DNA of 64,000 nt. Origin: Sediminibacterium soli (GTDB lineage Bacteria; Bacteroidota; Bacteroidia; Chitinophagales; Chitinophagaceae). Location: assembly GCF_009939225.1 (NCBI RefSeq), contig NZ_JAACJR010000003.1, positions 434,001-498,000 of the forward strand, in the 5' to 3' direction. The notes under the pieces were generated by a model, which worked only from the letters and a program-made list of their open reading frames with translations, was not told where the DNA came from and made no database searches. This document shows, one piece after another, positions 17,967-27,012 of the stretch (positions within the stretch are counted from its first letter, which is position 1; each line of letters begins with the position of its first letter). Both the position numbers and the translations under genes were made by a program.

Positions 17967-19307
17967 ATGCACGGCAAACAAAAACTCAACCTCTTCAGCT
18001 TTACGATGATCGTGGTTGGACTGGTGATCGGGATGGGTATATTCAGAACGGCGGCCACCAGCGCCAAGGATGCGATAGAACCTTCGGTTTATTTTACAGC
18101 CTGGATACTGGGCGGCTGTATCGCGCTGTGCGGGGCGCTTACCTATGCGGAAATCGGCAGCCGTTACCCGGTAACGGGAGGGTATTACAAGGTGTTTTCC
18201 TATGCCTACCACCCCAGTATCGCATTTGCGATTAACTGTATCATCCTGATCAGTAATGCGGCCAGCCTGAGCAGTGTTGCGCTGATCGGCAGCGGGTATA
18301 TCACCAAATTGTTTCCGCAGGTGGCCTGGACAGATATCGACAAGGCGCTCATCAGCAGTGTGGCCATTGTTATTTTTTACGGGGTGAACCTGATGGGTCT
18401 GCGTATGAGCTCGCGCGCACAGAATATCCTGATGATGATCAAGATCACGATGATCGCCGTGCTTATCATCGCGCTGGTGTTTCCGCATGAAGCGCCGGTA
18501 CAAACGGCGGCTGTTGTTGAAACACCTTCGATGGGCTGGATACAAAGCCTGGGTGTGAGCCTGATAGCCGTATCGTTTACCTATGGCGGCTACCAGCAAA
18601 CGATCAATTTCGGTAACGAGGTAGACAGGCCCGCAAAAAATATCCCACGGGGTATTTTTATCGGCATTGCCATCATCATCGTGTTGTACCTGCTGGTAAA
18701 CCTGAGTTATTATACCATCGTAGGTTTTGGGAATATGAAAGCGGAAAGGGAGATTGCCTACGTGGTAATGGAAAGAACATTCGGCAAAACAGGCGCCGAT
18801 ATTTTTTCCTTCCTGCTGTTCTTCGGCGTGCTGGCATATGTGAATGCACTGCTGATGAGCAACCCCCGTGTTATGTACGCAATGAGCGGCGAGGGCGTAC
18901 TGCCGAAAGTGTTTTCAAAACAGAACCCTAAAAATGATGTGCTCACGGTATCGTTAACCGTGTTTTCGGCGCTGTGTATCATCATCCTTTTCTTTGCACA
19001 GACATTCGAGAAAATACTCAACTTCACCATCTTTCTCGACTGTTTTGGCATGGTGGCATCCAGTGCCAGTATTTTTGTATTGCGCAAACGCACCAGGCAC
19101 CTCGACGGTACGGGTATTTTCAAAATGAAACTGTATCCCTTGCTGCCGCTGATCTTTATGGCAGCTTATTGTTTTGTAGGGATCAGCATCACCATACAGA
19201 CACCTTACACGGCGCTCACGGGTGTGATCGTACTGCTTGCATTCATGATCATCTACTTTGTGGCCCGCAGGATCGGCAGCAAAAATTCCGGGCAAACAGC
19301 TATCTAA
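17967..19307 (+). CDS. APC-superfamily amino acid permease
   Basis: 446 residues and about twelve membrane helices. The first helix has VIGMGIFRTAATSA, the glycine-rich unwound segment that binds the amino group in APC/LeuT-fold carriers. FTYGGYQQTINFGNEV and AKNIPRGIFIGI are the conserved sixth-helix and following loop region. It imports amino acids or derivatives by proton or substrate exchange; the substrate is not readable. A Cys/Met PLP lyase gene begins 6 bp after its stop, so the pair may import and degrade a sulfur amino acid (inference). Confidence 0.88.
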   Translation: MHGKQKLNLFSFTMIVVGLVIGMGIFRTAATSAKDAIEPSVYFTAWILGGCIALCGALTYAEIGSRYPVTGGYYKVFSYAYHPSIAFAINCIILISNAASLSSVALIGSGYITKLFPQVAWTDIDKALISSVAIVIFYGVNLMGLRMSSRAQNILMMIKITMIAVLIIALVFPHEAPVQTAAVVETPSMGWIQSLGVSLIAVSFTYGGYQQTINFGNEVDRPAKNIPRGIFIGIAIIIVLYLLVNLSYYTIVGFGNMKAEREIAYVVMERTFGKTGADIFSFLLFFGVLAYVNALLMSNPRVMYAMSGEGVLPKVFSKQNPKNDVLTVSLTVFSALCIIILFFAQTFEKILNFTIFLDCFGMVASSASIFVLRKRTRHLDGTGIFKMKLYPLLPLIFMAAYCFVGISITIQTPYTALTGVIVLLAFMIIYFVARRIGSKNSGQTAI

Positions 19308-19313
19308 CCAACC

Positions 19314-20486
19314 ATGGAGATCTCTTATATACTTAATGAACTGGCCGAGGAGCGCGACGATTATTTCCGTGCCATTGCGCCACCGATCATGCAGACCAGC
19401 AATTTCGCATTTTCAAAAGTGGCCGATCTGCGCAACGCTTTTGCAGATGAGTATTCTACCTGGCTGTACAGCCGTGGACTTAATCCCACCGTTGACATAC
19501 TGCGGAAAAAACTGGCCGCACTGGATGGCGCGGAAGACTGTCTTGTATTCAACAGCGGCGCCGCGGCCATATTTGCAGCCGTGCTGGCAAATGTCAAAGC
19601 CGGTGATCATATCGTCAGCGTAAAGAATCCGTATACCTGGGCGCAGCGAACGTTCGATGTGATTTTGAAGCGATTCCAGGTAACAACAACCTATGTTGAC
19701 GGAACGGACACCGATAATTTCAGGAAGGCCATCCAGCCCAATACCACGCTGATCTATCTTGAGTCACCCAACAGCTGGTTCCTCGATCTGCAGGACCTGC
19801 CGGCTGTTGCAGCGCTTGCCAAACAGCATAACCTTATTACCATCTGCGATAACAGCTATTGTACCCCGCTTTACCAGCAGCCCATCGCCATGGGCATAGA
19901 CCTGGTGCTGCAATCGGCCACCAAATACATCGGCGGGCACAGCGATACCGTAGCCGGCGTGTTATCGGGCAGCAGTACCATTATGGCGCGGATATTCAAC
20001 AGCGAATACATGACCGTCGGCTCCGGCATCCAGCCCTTTAACGCCTGGTTGCTGATACGCGGACTTCGTACACTGCCGGCCCGCCTGGAAAGGATTGACA
20101 GAAGCACCCGCGAAGTGCTGCAGTTTTTGAAAACACAGCCGCGCATAGAAAAAGTATGTTTTCCGCTTGATCCGGGTTTTCCGCAATACAAGCTGGCGCA
20201 GCGGCAGATGAAAGGGGCCTGCGGACTGGTTACTTTTTACCTGAAAGCGCAGTCGGCGGCCACCATCGAAGCTTTCTGTGAGTCGCTCAAACATATCCTG
20301 ATGGCGGTAAGCTGGGGCGGTCATGAATCGCTGATCCTACCCAAATGCGCGGGCATGCAGCCCGGGGAATTCAACCCTTCGGACCCGGCGCACCGGTCGC
20401 TAAGATTATATGTAGGACTGGAGGATCCCGCTTACCTGGTAGCCGATATTGCCGCGGCGCTGGAGGCGATCAGTCACCTTTCATAA
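19314..20486 (+). CDS. Cys/Met-metabolism PLP-dependent lyase (cystathionine gamma-synthase/lyase family)
   Basis: 390 residues, standard length. The cofactor lysine is K204 in SATKYIGGHSD. D179 in CDNSYCTP should contact the pyridine nitrogen, and YSRGLNPTV near 52-60 supplies the neighbouring-subunit phosphate contact. The usual SGMAA turn is SGAAA here. Family members are cystathionine beta- or gamma-lyase, cystathionine gamma-synthase and methionine gamma-lyase; sequence reading cannot separate them. It is coupled to the permease gene by a 6-bp gap. Confidence 0.88.
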   Translation: MEISYILNELAEERDDYFRAIAPPIMQTSNFAFSKVADLRNAFADEYSTWLYSRGLNPTVDILRKKLAALDGAEDCLVFNSGAAAIFAAVLANVKAGDHIVSVKNPYTWAQRTFDVILKRFQVTTTYVDGTDTDNFRKAIQPNTTLIYLESPNSWFLDLQDLPAVAALAKQHNLITICDNSYCTPLYQQPIAMGIDLVLQSATKYIGGHSDTVAGVLSGSSTIMARIFNSEYMTVGSGIQPFNAWLLIRGLRTLPARLERIDRSTREVLQFLKTQPRIEKVCFPLDPGFPQYKLAQRQMKGACGLVTFYLKAQSAATIEAFCESLKHILMAVSWGGHESLILPKCAGMQPGEFNPSDPAHRSLRLYVGLEDPAYLVADIAAALEAISHLS

Positions 20487-20556
20487 GCTTTTTTTAAGGG
20501 TAAAGACCCCTGCCCGTCCACCTGTCTAAAAATTCCGCAAGTGCAGGGGAAACCTT

Positions 20557-20564
20557 TATTTTTG
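20557..20564 (+). promoter_or_regulatory. TAnnTTTG promoter box before the TolC-like gene
   Basis: TATTTTTG matches the Bacteroidota -7 consensus TAnnTTTG and ends 7 bp before the ATG at 20572, implying a very short leader. I saw no clear -33 TTG at ideal spacing. Confidence 0.4.
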
Positions 20565-20571
20565 TTTACTT

Positions 20572-22035
20572 ATGAAGAAGTTCCTGACCCTTGTGGGTTG
20601 CACCATGCTGCTGCAATCGTATGGCCAGCGGCCGTCCGACGACTGGGATCTGCGCCACTGTATCGAGCACGCGATACAATTTAATATTTCCATACAGCAG
20701 GCCGATGTGCAGGCCAGGATAGCCGCTCTTCAGGCAAAGCAGGCCAAATACAACAGCTATCCCAACGTAAACGGAAACAGCTCCACGGGCGTGCGTTTCG
20801 GCCGGTCTATCGACCCCACCACGAATACCTTTTCCACCCAGCAGTTTCTTTACCAGAACTTTGGTATCAATGCAGGGTTTCAACTGTATAACCAGGGCCG
20901 GTTAAAGTATGTAAAACAGGCCGCCGAGTTCAACGCCCAGGCGGCACTGGCCGATGTGGAAAGGGCCAAAAACGATATTGCCTTTAATGTGGCAACGTAT
21001 TATTTACAGGTATTATCCGCAAAAGAACAGATTAAAATATCCGAAGTTCAGCTGGCGCTCACCCAGAACCAGGTAGACATCACCCGGAAAAGGGTAGACG
21101 CCGGTGCGTTGCCCGAGCTCAACTATGCGGAGATGGAAGCGCAGCTGGCGCTGGACAGCAGTAACTATTATACCGCAAAAGGCAACTACCAGCAAAGCCT
21201 GCTTGCCCTGCGTGCACTGCTTAACCTGGATACCGAAGTGCTGTTTGGCATCGCCACCCCTCCGGTAGACCAGATACCCCTGGAGCCCCTGTCGGAACTG
21301 CAGCCGGATGCGGTATACCAGTCTGCCCTGACCCTGCAGCCCGCCCAGAAAGTGAATGAGCTGCGCATCAAAGCCGCGCAGAAAGATGTGCGCGCGGCCA
21401 AAGCCCTGATGTATCCCACAGTAACTGTTGGCGGTAACCTGTCTACCAACTTTTCCAATTCCTTCAAACGTATTTCCGGCGCCACTTTCCTGGGGTACAC
21501 ACCCATTACGGGCGCGGAGAACATCGTCAATATCAGCAATGTCACTTATTATATACAGTCGCCCGTATACAAGGTAACGCAGTCGAGCCGCGACTTCGGC
21601 AGTTTATGGGACGGATGGAGCAACCAGCTGAGCAATAACTTCGGACAGAATGTGGGATTGAGCATCAGCGTACCCATCTTCAATAATTTCCAGGCGCGCA
21701 CCGGTTACCGCCAGTCGCAGCTGAACCTGAAATACAGCGAGCTTACCAAGAAACAGGGAGACCAGACCCTTCGGCAGAATGTGTACACGGCATATGCCAA
21801 CGCACTGACTGCCCTGCAGAAATTCAATGCCGGTGCAAAGACCGTGGAGAGTGCACAAAAAGCCTATGATTATGCATCCAAACGGTATGAAGTGGGTATG
21901 CTGAGTTCGCTGGACCTGCTGACCAACCAGAACAATCTTTTAAGGGCTAAATTGCAGCAGTTGACGAACCAGTACGACTATGTATTTAAAATGAAACTGC
22001 TGGAGTTCTACAAAGGCAAAGGACTGAAACTCTAA
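20572..22035 (+). CDS. TolC-family outer membrane efflux protein
   Basis: 487 residues. A short signal peptide (to about residue 18, QSYGQ) is followed by WDLRHCIEHAIQFNISIQQADVQ..., the usual opening helix of the outer membrane efflux protein fold. Two long helical repeats rich in Ala/Gln follow, the second closing with YEVGMLSSLDLLTNQNNLLRA, a family signature. It should form the trimeric channel-tunnel of a tripartite pump. The periplasmic adaptor gene begins 45 bp later. No inner-membrane pump gene lies in the cluster, so the ATPase or RND partner is encoded elsewhere. Confidence 0.9.
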   Translation: MKKFLTLVGCTMLLQSYGQRPSDDWDLRHCIEHAIQFNISIQQADVQARIAALQAKQAKYNSYPNVNGNSSTGVRFGRSIDPTTNTFSTQQFLYQNFGINAGFQLYNQGRLKYVKQAAEFNAQAALADVERAKNDIAFNVATYYLQVLSAKEQIKISEVQLALTQNQVDITRKRVDAGALPELNYAEMEAQLALDSSNYYTAKGNYQQSLLALRALLNLDTEVLFGIATPPVDQIPLEPLSELQPDAVYQSALTLQPAQKVNELRIKAAQKDVRAAKALMYPTVTVGGNLSTNFSNSFKRISGATFLGYTPITGAENIVNISNVTYYIQSPVYKVTQSSRDFGSLWDGWSNQLSNNFGQNVGLSISVPIFNNFQARTGYRQSQLNLKYSELTKKQGDQTLRQNVYTAYANALTALQKFNAGAKTVESAQKAYDYASKRYEVGMLSSLDLLTNQNNLLRAKLQQLTNQYDYVFKMKLLEFYKGKGLKL

Positions 22036-22080
22036 AAACCAAAACATAAACCTGCTTCGGGCAGAAAATCCCTTGTTACT

Positions 22081-23445
22081 ATGAATAAGAAACTGATTTG
22101 GATCATAGTCGGATTGGCGGTGGTGATCGTTGCGGTGATCCTGGCGAAAAAGAACGGCATGCTGGGTAAGGAAGAAGGTATCAAAGTCTCTTCCGAAAAA
22201 GTAGCGCAGCGCACCATAACCGAAACCGTCAATGCCAGCGGTAAAATATACCCCGAAGTGGAAGTGAAAGTCAGCCCGGATATCAGCGGCGAGATCGTTG
22301 AACTGCCGGTTAGTGAGGGCGACAGCGTTCGCCGCGGACAGATCCTCGCACGCATCTATGCAGATATTTACCAGACACAGCGCGACCAGGTGGCGGCCGG
22401 CGTAAGCCAGAACCAGGCCATGCTGGCCAATTCAGAAGCCAGTATCGTTGGGTTGAAAGCCACTGTTGATAACCTGAAAGCAACCTATGACCGCCAGAGA
22501 AAATTATTGGACAGCAAAGTGATCTCCCGCGCGGAATATGAGCAGGCCGAGCAGGCATACCGTACCGCCGAAGCCAACTATAATGCAGCCAGGATCGGGC
22601 TCAAAAGCAACCAGGCTGCCATCCAGGGCGCGCAGGCCCAGCTGCAGAAAGCAAACAAAGACCTTTCCAGAACGGTTATCGTGGCGCCGATGGACGGTGT
22701 GATCAGCCTGCTGAATGTAAAAAAAGGAGAACGCGTGGCCGGTAACAGCTTTAACATAGGCACTGAAATGATGCGTGTTGCCGATATGCGCAGCATAGAG
22801 GCACAGGTGGAAGTGGGCGAGAACGATATTCCCAAAGTAAAACTCGGCGATACGGCCATCGTGGAAGTGGATGCCTATACCAACCGCAAATTCAAAGGCA
22901 TCGTGTACAAGATCGCCAACCCGAATACAGGACTCTCTGCATCGGCGGTTTCTTCGAACACCGAAGTAACCAATTATAAAGTGCATATCCGGCTGCTGCC
23001 CTCCAGCTATGCCGATCTGGCCGGCCGGGGCAGAAAATATCCTTTCCGTCCGGGTATGAGCGCCAGTGCGGATATCCAGACACAGACAAAAGTGAACGTG
23101 ATCTCCGTGCCGCTCAATGCGGTTACAACAAGGGATAAGAAAAGCGATAAAGCGCCCGCCGATAAAAAAGAAGACGCAAAACCCGATGCCAATGCAGAAA
23201 GATCGGCCAGCAGCATGGACGATATAGAAGAAGTGGTATTTGTATTGCAGAAAGACAATAAGGTGAAGAAAGTAAAAGTGAAAACAGGCATACAGGATAT
23301 CAACCATATAGAGATAACCGAGGGATTGAAAACAGGCGAGGAAGTGATCACCGGGCCGTATGCCACTGTCAGCAAAACACTGAAAGACGGTATGCTGGTG
23401 AAGATCGTTCCCAAAGACAAACTGTTTGAAGAGAAAAAACCGTAA
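22081..23445 (+). CDS. Periplasmic adaptor (membrane fusion protein, MacA/HlyD type)
   Basis: 454 residues. One N-terminal membrane anchor (about 5-22) is followed by a lipoyl half-motif (VSPDISGEIVELPVSEGDSVRRGQ, about 65-88), a coiled-coil hairpin about 105-205 with many Gln/Ala heptads, and a second lipoyl half (VIVAPMDGVISLLNVKKGERV). Beta-barrel and proximal domains come next. A charged Lys/Asp/Ala linker (about 350-380, KSDKAPADKKEDAKPDANAE) interrupts the proximal part and is unusual. It links the TolC-like channel upstream to an inner-membrane transporter, more likely MacB-type than RND judging by the MacA-like layout. Confidence 0.88.
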   Translation: MNKKLIWIIVGLAVVIVAVILAKKNGMLGKEEGIKVSSEKVAQRTITETVNASGKIYPEVEVKVSPDISGEIVELPVSEGDSVRRGQILARIYADIYQTQRDQVAAGVSQNQAMLANSEASIVGLKATVDNLKATYDRQRKLLDSKVISRAEYEQAEQAYRTAEANYNAARIGLKSNQAAIQGAQAQLQKANKDLSRTVIVAPMDGVISLLNVKKGERVAGNSFNIGTEMMRVADMRSIEAQVEVGENDIPKVKLGDTAIVEVDAYTNRKFKGIVYKIANPNTGLSASAVSSNTEVTNYKVHIRLLPSSYADLAGRGRKYPFRPGMSASADIQTQTKVNVISVPLNAVTTRDKKSDKAPADKKEDAKPDANAERSASSMDDIEEVVFVLQKDNKVKKVKVKTGIQDINHIEITEGLKTGEEVITGPYATVSKTLKDGMLVKIVPKDKLFEEKKP

Positions 23446-23464
23446 ACAGTAACGCGACTGAATA

Positions 23465-23490
23465 AAAAAGAGGGGAGCTCCCCCTCTTTT
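23465..23490 (+). terminator. Rho-independent terminator after the efflux genes
   Basis: GGGGAGCTCCCC forms a perfect stem flanked by A-rich sequence upstream and CTCTTTT downstream, 20 bp after the adaptor stop. It ends the tolC-adaptor transcript and lies only 29 bp before the gpsA start, so gpsA needs a promoter within that gap (CATCTTTG at 23492-23499 is a near match). Confidence 0.75.
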
Positions 23491-23518
23491 GCATCTTTGC
23501 ACATTTATACCACAGCGT

Positions 23519-24517
23519 ATGCAATTTGGCATTATAGGAGGAGGAAGCTGGGCAACAGCGCTTGCAAAGATCCTGACCGACAGGGGCAATACCATTCACT
23601 GGTGGATAAGGAATGCGGATACGATACAGTACCTGCGTAAACGCCATCACAACCCGCATTACCTTAACTCGGTTTATTTTCACGACGAGCAGCTGCAGCT
23701 GTCGGATGATATCGCAACGGTGGTGCAGCGGTCCGATGCACTGGTTGTCTGCGTGCCCTCTGCCTATGCCGAGCAGGTGCTGCAGCAGCTTTCGCCCGGC
23801 ATGCTGAACGGTAAAAAGATCATCTCCGCCATCAAAGGCATCCTGCCAACGGAGAACGAATTGCTCAACAGCTATCTGGCCAGGCATTTTTCTGTTGGCA
23901 TCGGCGATTATTTTGCGGTACTGGGTCCCTGCCATGCCGAAGAAGTGGCGGCCGAAAAGCTTTCCTATCTCACTTTTTCAGGAACGGATACGGCTATGGC
24001 TTCAACAATAGCCGACTGTTTCCGTACCGAGTACCTCACACCCATGGTCAACGACGATATCTGGGGGGTACAGTATGCCGCGGTGCTGAAAAACATCTAC
24101 GCGCTCGGCGCGGGTATTGCACACGGGCTTGAATACGGCGATAACTTTCTCAGTGTATACATCGCCAACAGCGCCAGGGAACTGGTGAACTTCCTGCGTA
24201 AGGTTAATGAAGGAATGGAGACCGCCAAACCCAATTATGCCGCATCGGTATACCTAGGCGATCTGCTGGTTACCTGCTATTCGTTATACAGCCGCAACCG
24301 CACTTTCGGTAATATGATCGGTAAGGGATATTCGGTAAAAGCCGCGCAGCTGGAACTGAATATGGTTGCCGAAGGCTATAACGCCAGCAAATGCATGCAC
24401 AGAACAAACCAGGCCGTGGGCGCCGATATGCCCATTGCAGCGGCCATCTACGGGATACTCTGGGAGCATGTTGCGGCCAGGGAAGGATTTAAGAAAATTG
24501 AAACATTTCTTGTATAA
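23519..24517 (+). CDS. gpsA: Glycerol-3-phosphate dehydrogenase (NAD(P)+)
   Basis: 332 residues from ATG 23519; an upstream in-frame start would run through the promoter gap. The N-terminus FGIIGGGSWATALAKIL holds the GxGxxA dinucleotide-binding loop. LGPCHAEEVA, a catalytic lysine in VLKNIYALGAGIAHGL, and the C-terminal RNRTFG segment fit GpsA. It makes sn-glycerol-3-phosphate from dihydroxyacetone phosphate for phospholipid synthesis in the cytoplasm. It stands alone between a terminator and a small open reading frame. Confidence 0.95.
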   Translation: MQFGIIGGGSWATALAKILTDRGNTIHWWIRNADTIQYLRKRHHNPHYLNSVYFHDEQLQLSDDIATVVQRSDALVVCVPSAYAEQVLQQLSPGMLNGKKIISAIKGILPTENELLNSYLARHFSVGIGDYFAVLGPCHAEEVAAEKLSYLTFSGTDTAMASTIADCFRTEYLTPMVNDDIWGVQYAAVLKNIYALGAGIAHGLEYGDNFLSVYIANSARELVNFLRKVNEGMETAKPNYAASVYLGDLLVTCYSLYSRNRTFGNMIGKGYSVKAAQLELNMVAEGYNASKCMHRTNQAVGADMPIAAAIYGILWEHVAAREGFKKIETFLV

Positions 24518-24537
24518 AGGAAACCGTAATTTTAGGT

Positions 24538-24648
24538 ATGCCAGTCTCGTTCACCTTATTCAGCCCCGCAACCCTGCTCGTCCTGGTTGGATGTGTGGTT
24601 GCCGTTAACCTGCTGAAGAAGGCGCTGGGGCATCATTCGCATCACTGA
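24538..24648 (+). CDS. Candidate small membrane protein with His-rich tail
   Basis: A 36-codon frame begins with ATG 20 bp after gpsA. It reads MPVSFTLFSPATLLVLVGCV, then VAVNLLKKALGHHSHH and stop. One hydrophobic helix spans about residues 10-25, followed by Lys-Lys and a C-terminal HHSHH that could bind metal. The stop overlaps the convergent hemW stop by a few bases, a natural spacing. It is too short for certainty; composition and position are the only support. Confidence 0.4.
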   Translation: MPVSFTLFSPATLLVLVGCVVAVNLLKKALGHHSHH

Positions 24649-25772
24649 TCATCCCTGAACAGGTCTGCCGCTATCCCGTCTGCCAGGAATTTTCCCTCCG
24701 GCGCAAGTACATAATGCCCTTTCTGTAAAACGATATGCCCCGCCCGCAGGTGTTTTTCGGCAGCTACCCTGAACCGGTTAAGCACCTCATCGCCCCAATG
24801 GCTTCCGATTTTTTGTTGCGAGATCCCTTCCGCCGTGCGTAAGGCAGTCATTACATACTCATTGAACTGCTGTGCCGGGGTAAGGATTTCTTTTTCAAAC
24901 GGTGCCGTATTTTTTTCTATCGCCTGCAGGTACAAGGCATTGTTGGCGATATTCCACTGCCTGCTCACACCATCGAAAGAGTGGGCGGAAGGCCCCAGTC
25001 CCAGGTAAGGTTTGCCCTGCCAGTAGCTGCTGTTATGCCTGCTCCTGAAACCGGGTCTGGCGAAATTGGAGATCTCATACTGTTCAAACCCCGCCGCCCC
25101 CAGCCGCCGGGTAAGCAGCTGGAATTGCCTGGCCTGTTTATCCGGATCGATGTCCTCGGCTGTATGTGTTTCGATCATATGGGCCAGCGCTGTTCTGGGC
25201 TCCACGGTCAATGCATAGCAGGACACATGCGGAATGCCCAGGCGCAATACCTGTGCCAGGTTCTTTTCCCATTTTTCATCGGTGAGCCCGGGACTGCCAT
25301 AGATCAGGTCTACAGTGATATTGGTAAAACCATGTGTTTGCGCCAGTTCAATGGATTGCAAGGCCTGCGCTGCATCGTGCGCACGGTTCATCCACCGCAG
25401 GTCTTCCTCAAAAAAAGACTGCACGCCAATGCTCAGCCGGTTGATGCCTGCCTCTTTCCATTGCTGCAGGGCGGCGGGCGAAATATCATCGGGGTTGGTT
25501 TCCAGCGTAACCTCTGCATGGCCGGTAACGGCAAACCGGGCATGCAGCGAAGCCAGTATCCTGGTCAGCGCCGTATCGGTCAGCAAAGACGGTGTGCCGC
25601 CTCCGAAGTAAACGGTGTCAACCGGCTCGGCCAGGTAATCGCTTCTCAGCGAAGCTTCCCTGCAAATGGCGTCCACCATTTGCTGCATCTGCCCGGTGGA
25701 AGTGGAAAAATGAAAATTACAATAGTGGCAGGCTTTTTTACAGAAAGGAATATGCAGATAGATACCAGCCAT
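24642..25772 (-). CDS. hemW: HemW-type radical SAM heme chaperone
   Basis: 376 residues. It begins MAGIYLHIPFCKKACHYC, with the radical SAM cluster ligands C11, C15 and C18 (CxxxCxxC) and the extra aromatic/Cys context of the HemN/HemW group. YFGGGTPSLL and ETNPDD are the following SAM-binding blocks. GLGPSAHSF and the C-terminal HemN domain are present. HemW delivers heme to respiratory enzymes and lacks the coproporphyrinogen oxidase N-terminal extension, which is also absent here. It converges on the small frame after gpsA. Confidence 0.9.
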   Translation of the reverse strand: MAGIYLHIPFCKKACHYCNFHFSTSTGQMQQMVDAICREASLRSDYLAEPVDTVYFGGGTPSLLTDTALTRILASLHARFAVTGHAEVTLETNPDDISPAALQQWKEAGINRLSIGVQSFFEEDLRWMNRAHDAAQALQSIELAQTHGFTNITVDLIYGSPGLTDEKWEKNLAQVLRLGIPHVSCYALTVEPRTALAHMIETHTAEDIDPDKQARQFQLLTRRLGAAGFEQYEISNFARPGFRSRHNSSYWQGKPYLGLGPSAHSFDGVSRQWNIANNALYLQAIEKNTAPFEKEILTPAQQFNEYVMTALRTAEGISQQKIGSHWGDEVLNRFRVAAEKHLRAGHIVLQKGHYVLAPEGKFLADGIAADLFRDDQ

Positions 25773-25943
25773 CCCGCAAAATTAGGCTTGAAATTTGAAA
25801 GAGTGAATCGGGACTGCTTCCGGCAGGTGTAACCATGCGGAAAGAAAGTAAATTGCAGCCCGTTGATGGTAGGGTATGGCTCGGAGCGGTGAGCAAGGGT
25901 TGTACAATAAGCTTTTTTAACCAGGGTAAGCCCGGCAATTCAA

Positions 25944-25951
25944 TACATTTG
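25944..25951 (+). promoter_or_regulatory. TAnnTTTG promoter box before the DUF4271 gene
   Basis: TACATTTG is a full match to the Bacteroidota -7 consensus and ends 5 bp before the ATG at 25957, suggesting a near-leaderless transcript. The rest of the 184-bp gap 25773-25956 shows nothing else I can interpret. Confidence 0.5.
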
Positions 25952-25956
25952 CTTCA

Positions 25957-26988
25957 ATGCGTTTGATCAGCGTTTATTTTCTTTTCCTGTTACTGTCCGG
26001 TGTTGTTTGCTATGGACAAACAGACAGCATCCAGCAACCGGAAACCACGCGTACGGCGCCGCCTATGGAGCCGGTTCGTCCGAAACCCAGGGATACCGCG
26101 GCCCGCACCAGGCGCATCAGCCGGGTAAAAACGGATAGCGCGGTCATCATCGCAGCCGCGGGAAAAAAGGATAGCCTGCGCGCCGACAGTATACGCACCG
26201 ACTCGCTCCGTAAAACCGCTGAAGAAAACCGCTCGCCGGTAACAGACACCACTACCTATCGCAAATACAGTACACATCCCGCGCTGGCCCTGAACCAGCC
26301 CGCCGTATACAGGCTTACCGAATACCGGAAGGCATCGCCCAAGGATGAATTGTTTTACCTGATGATCGGGGTGGTCTTTTTACTCGCATTTGTCAAAGCG
26401 GGGTTCCCGCGGTATTTCAAAAACCTGTTTGTACTGTTCTTTCAGACCAACCTGCGGCAAAAACAGACAAGGGATCAATTGCTGCAGGATAATTTTGCTT
26501 CCCTGCTGATCAATGTCTTGTTCTTTATCACCGGCGGACTTTACATAGCCCTGCTGGTGCGGCAGATGGGCTGGACGGATTTTTCATTCTGGCTGCTGGC
26601 GGCGGCCGGAGCCGCGGTATTGCTGCTGGTATACCTTGGCAAGTACCTGTTCCTGCTGTTCTCGGGCTGGGTATTCAACAGCAGGGAGGCCGCAGGCTCC
26701 TATATTTTCATGGTGTTTATGGTGAACAAGGTAATGGGTGTACTGCTGATTCCGTTCCTGCTGCTACTGGCTTTTGCCGATGCCACGGTGGTAAAATACG
26801 CGGCAACGGTTTCTATGGGACTGGTAGCGCTGCTGTTTATATATCGTTATTTTGTATCGTTTACCGCCATCCGGGGGCGGTTACGGGTAAATGTCTTCCA
26901 TTTTTTACTGTACCTTTGCTCCGTCGAAATACTTCCGCTATTATTGATTTATAAGCTGTTGCTGAATTATTTTAACGGAAGTTTGTAA
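25957..26988 (+). CDS. DUF4271 family membrane protein
   Basis: 343 residues. A signal-like N-terminus (VCYGQ near 20-24) leads into a low-complexity Arg/Thr/Pro/Asp segment (about 25-105). Six or so membrane helices follow (from about 125 to the end), with LNVNVFHFLLYLCSVEILPLLL-like sequence near the C-terminus, the conserved end of DUF4271. Function is unknown. In Bacteroidota it is commonly found next to the uroporphyrinogen-III synthase gene, as it is here (24 bp gap), hinting at a link to heme synthesis or the envelope. Confidence 0.82.
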   Translation: MRLISVYFLFLLLSGVVCYGQTDSIQQPETTRTAPPMEPVRPKPRDTAARTRRISRVKTDSAVIIAAAGKKDSLRADSIRTDSLRKTAEENRSPVTDTTTYRKYSTHPALALNQPAVYRLTEYRKASPKDELFYLMIGVVFLLAFVKAGFPRYFKNLFVLFFQTNLRQKQTRDQLLQDNFASLLINVLFFITGGLYIALLVRQMGWTDFSFWLLAAAGAAVLLLVYLGKYLFLLFSGWVFNSREAAGSYIFMVFMVNKVMGVLLIPFLLLLAFADATVVKYAATVSMGLVALLFIYRYFVSFTAIRGRLRVNVFHFLLYLCSVEILPLLLIYKLLLNYFNGSL

Positions 26989-26993
26989 TTTTG
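26986..26993 (+). promoter_or_regulatory. TAnnTTTG promoter box before hemD
   Basis: TAATTTTG overlaps the DUF4271 stop codon and lies 19 bp before the hemD ATG. A TTG at 26959-26961 could be the distal element, though its spacing is a little long. Confidence 0.4.
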
Positions 26994-27012
26994 CACAATT
27001 CTCGTACGCAGT

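Noticed and set aside
22504..23595. 363-codon minus-strand frame opposite the adaptor gene
   Set aside because: Antisense shadow; low-complexity Phe/His/Ile sequence with no family features, while the plus strand encodes a clear membrane fusion protein.
24981..25832. 283-codon plus-strand frame opposite hemW
   Set aside because: hemW on the minus strand has all radical SAM motifs; the opposite frame has none and extends into non-coding sequence.
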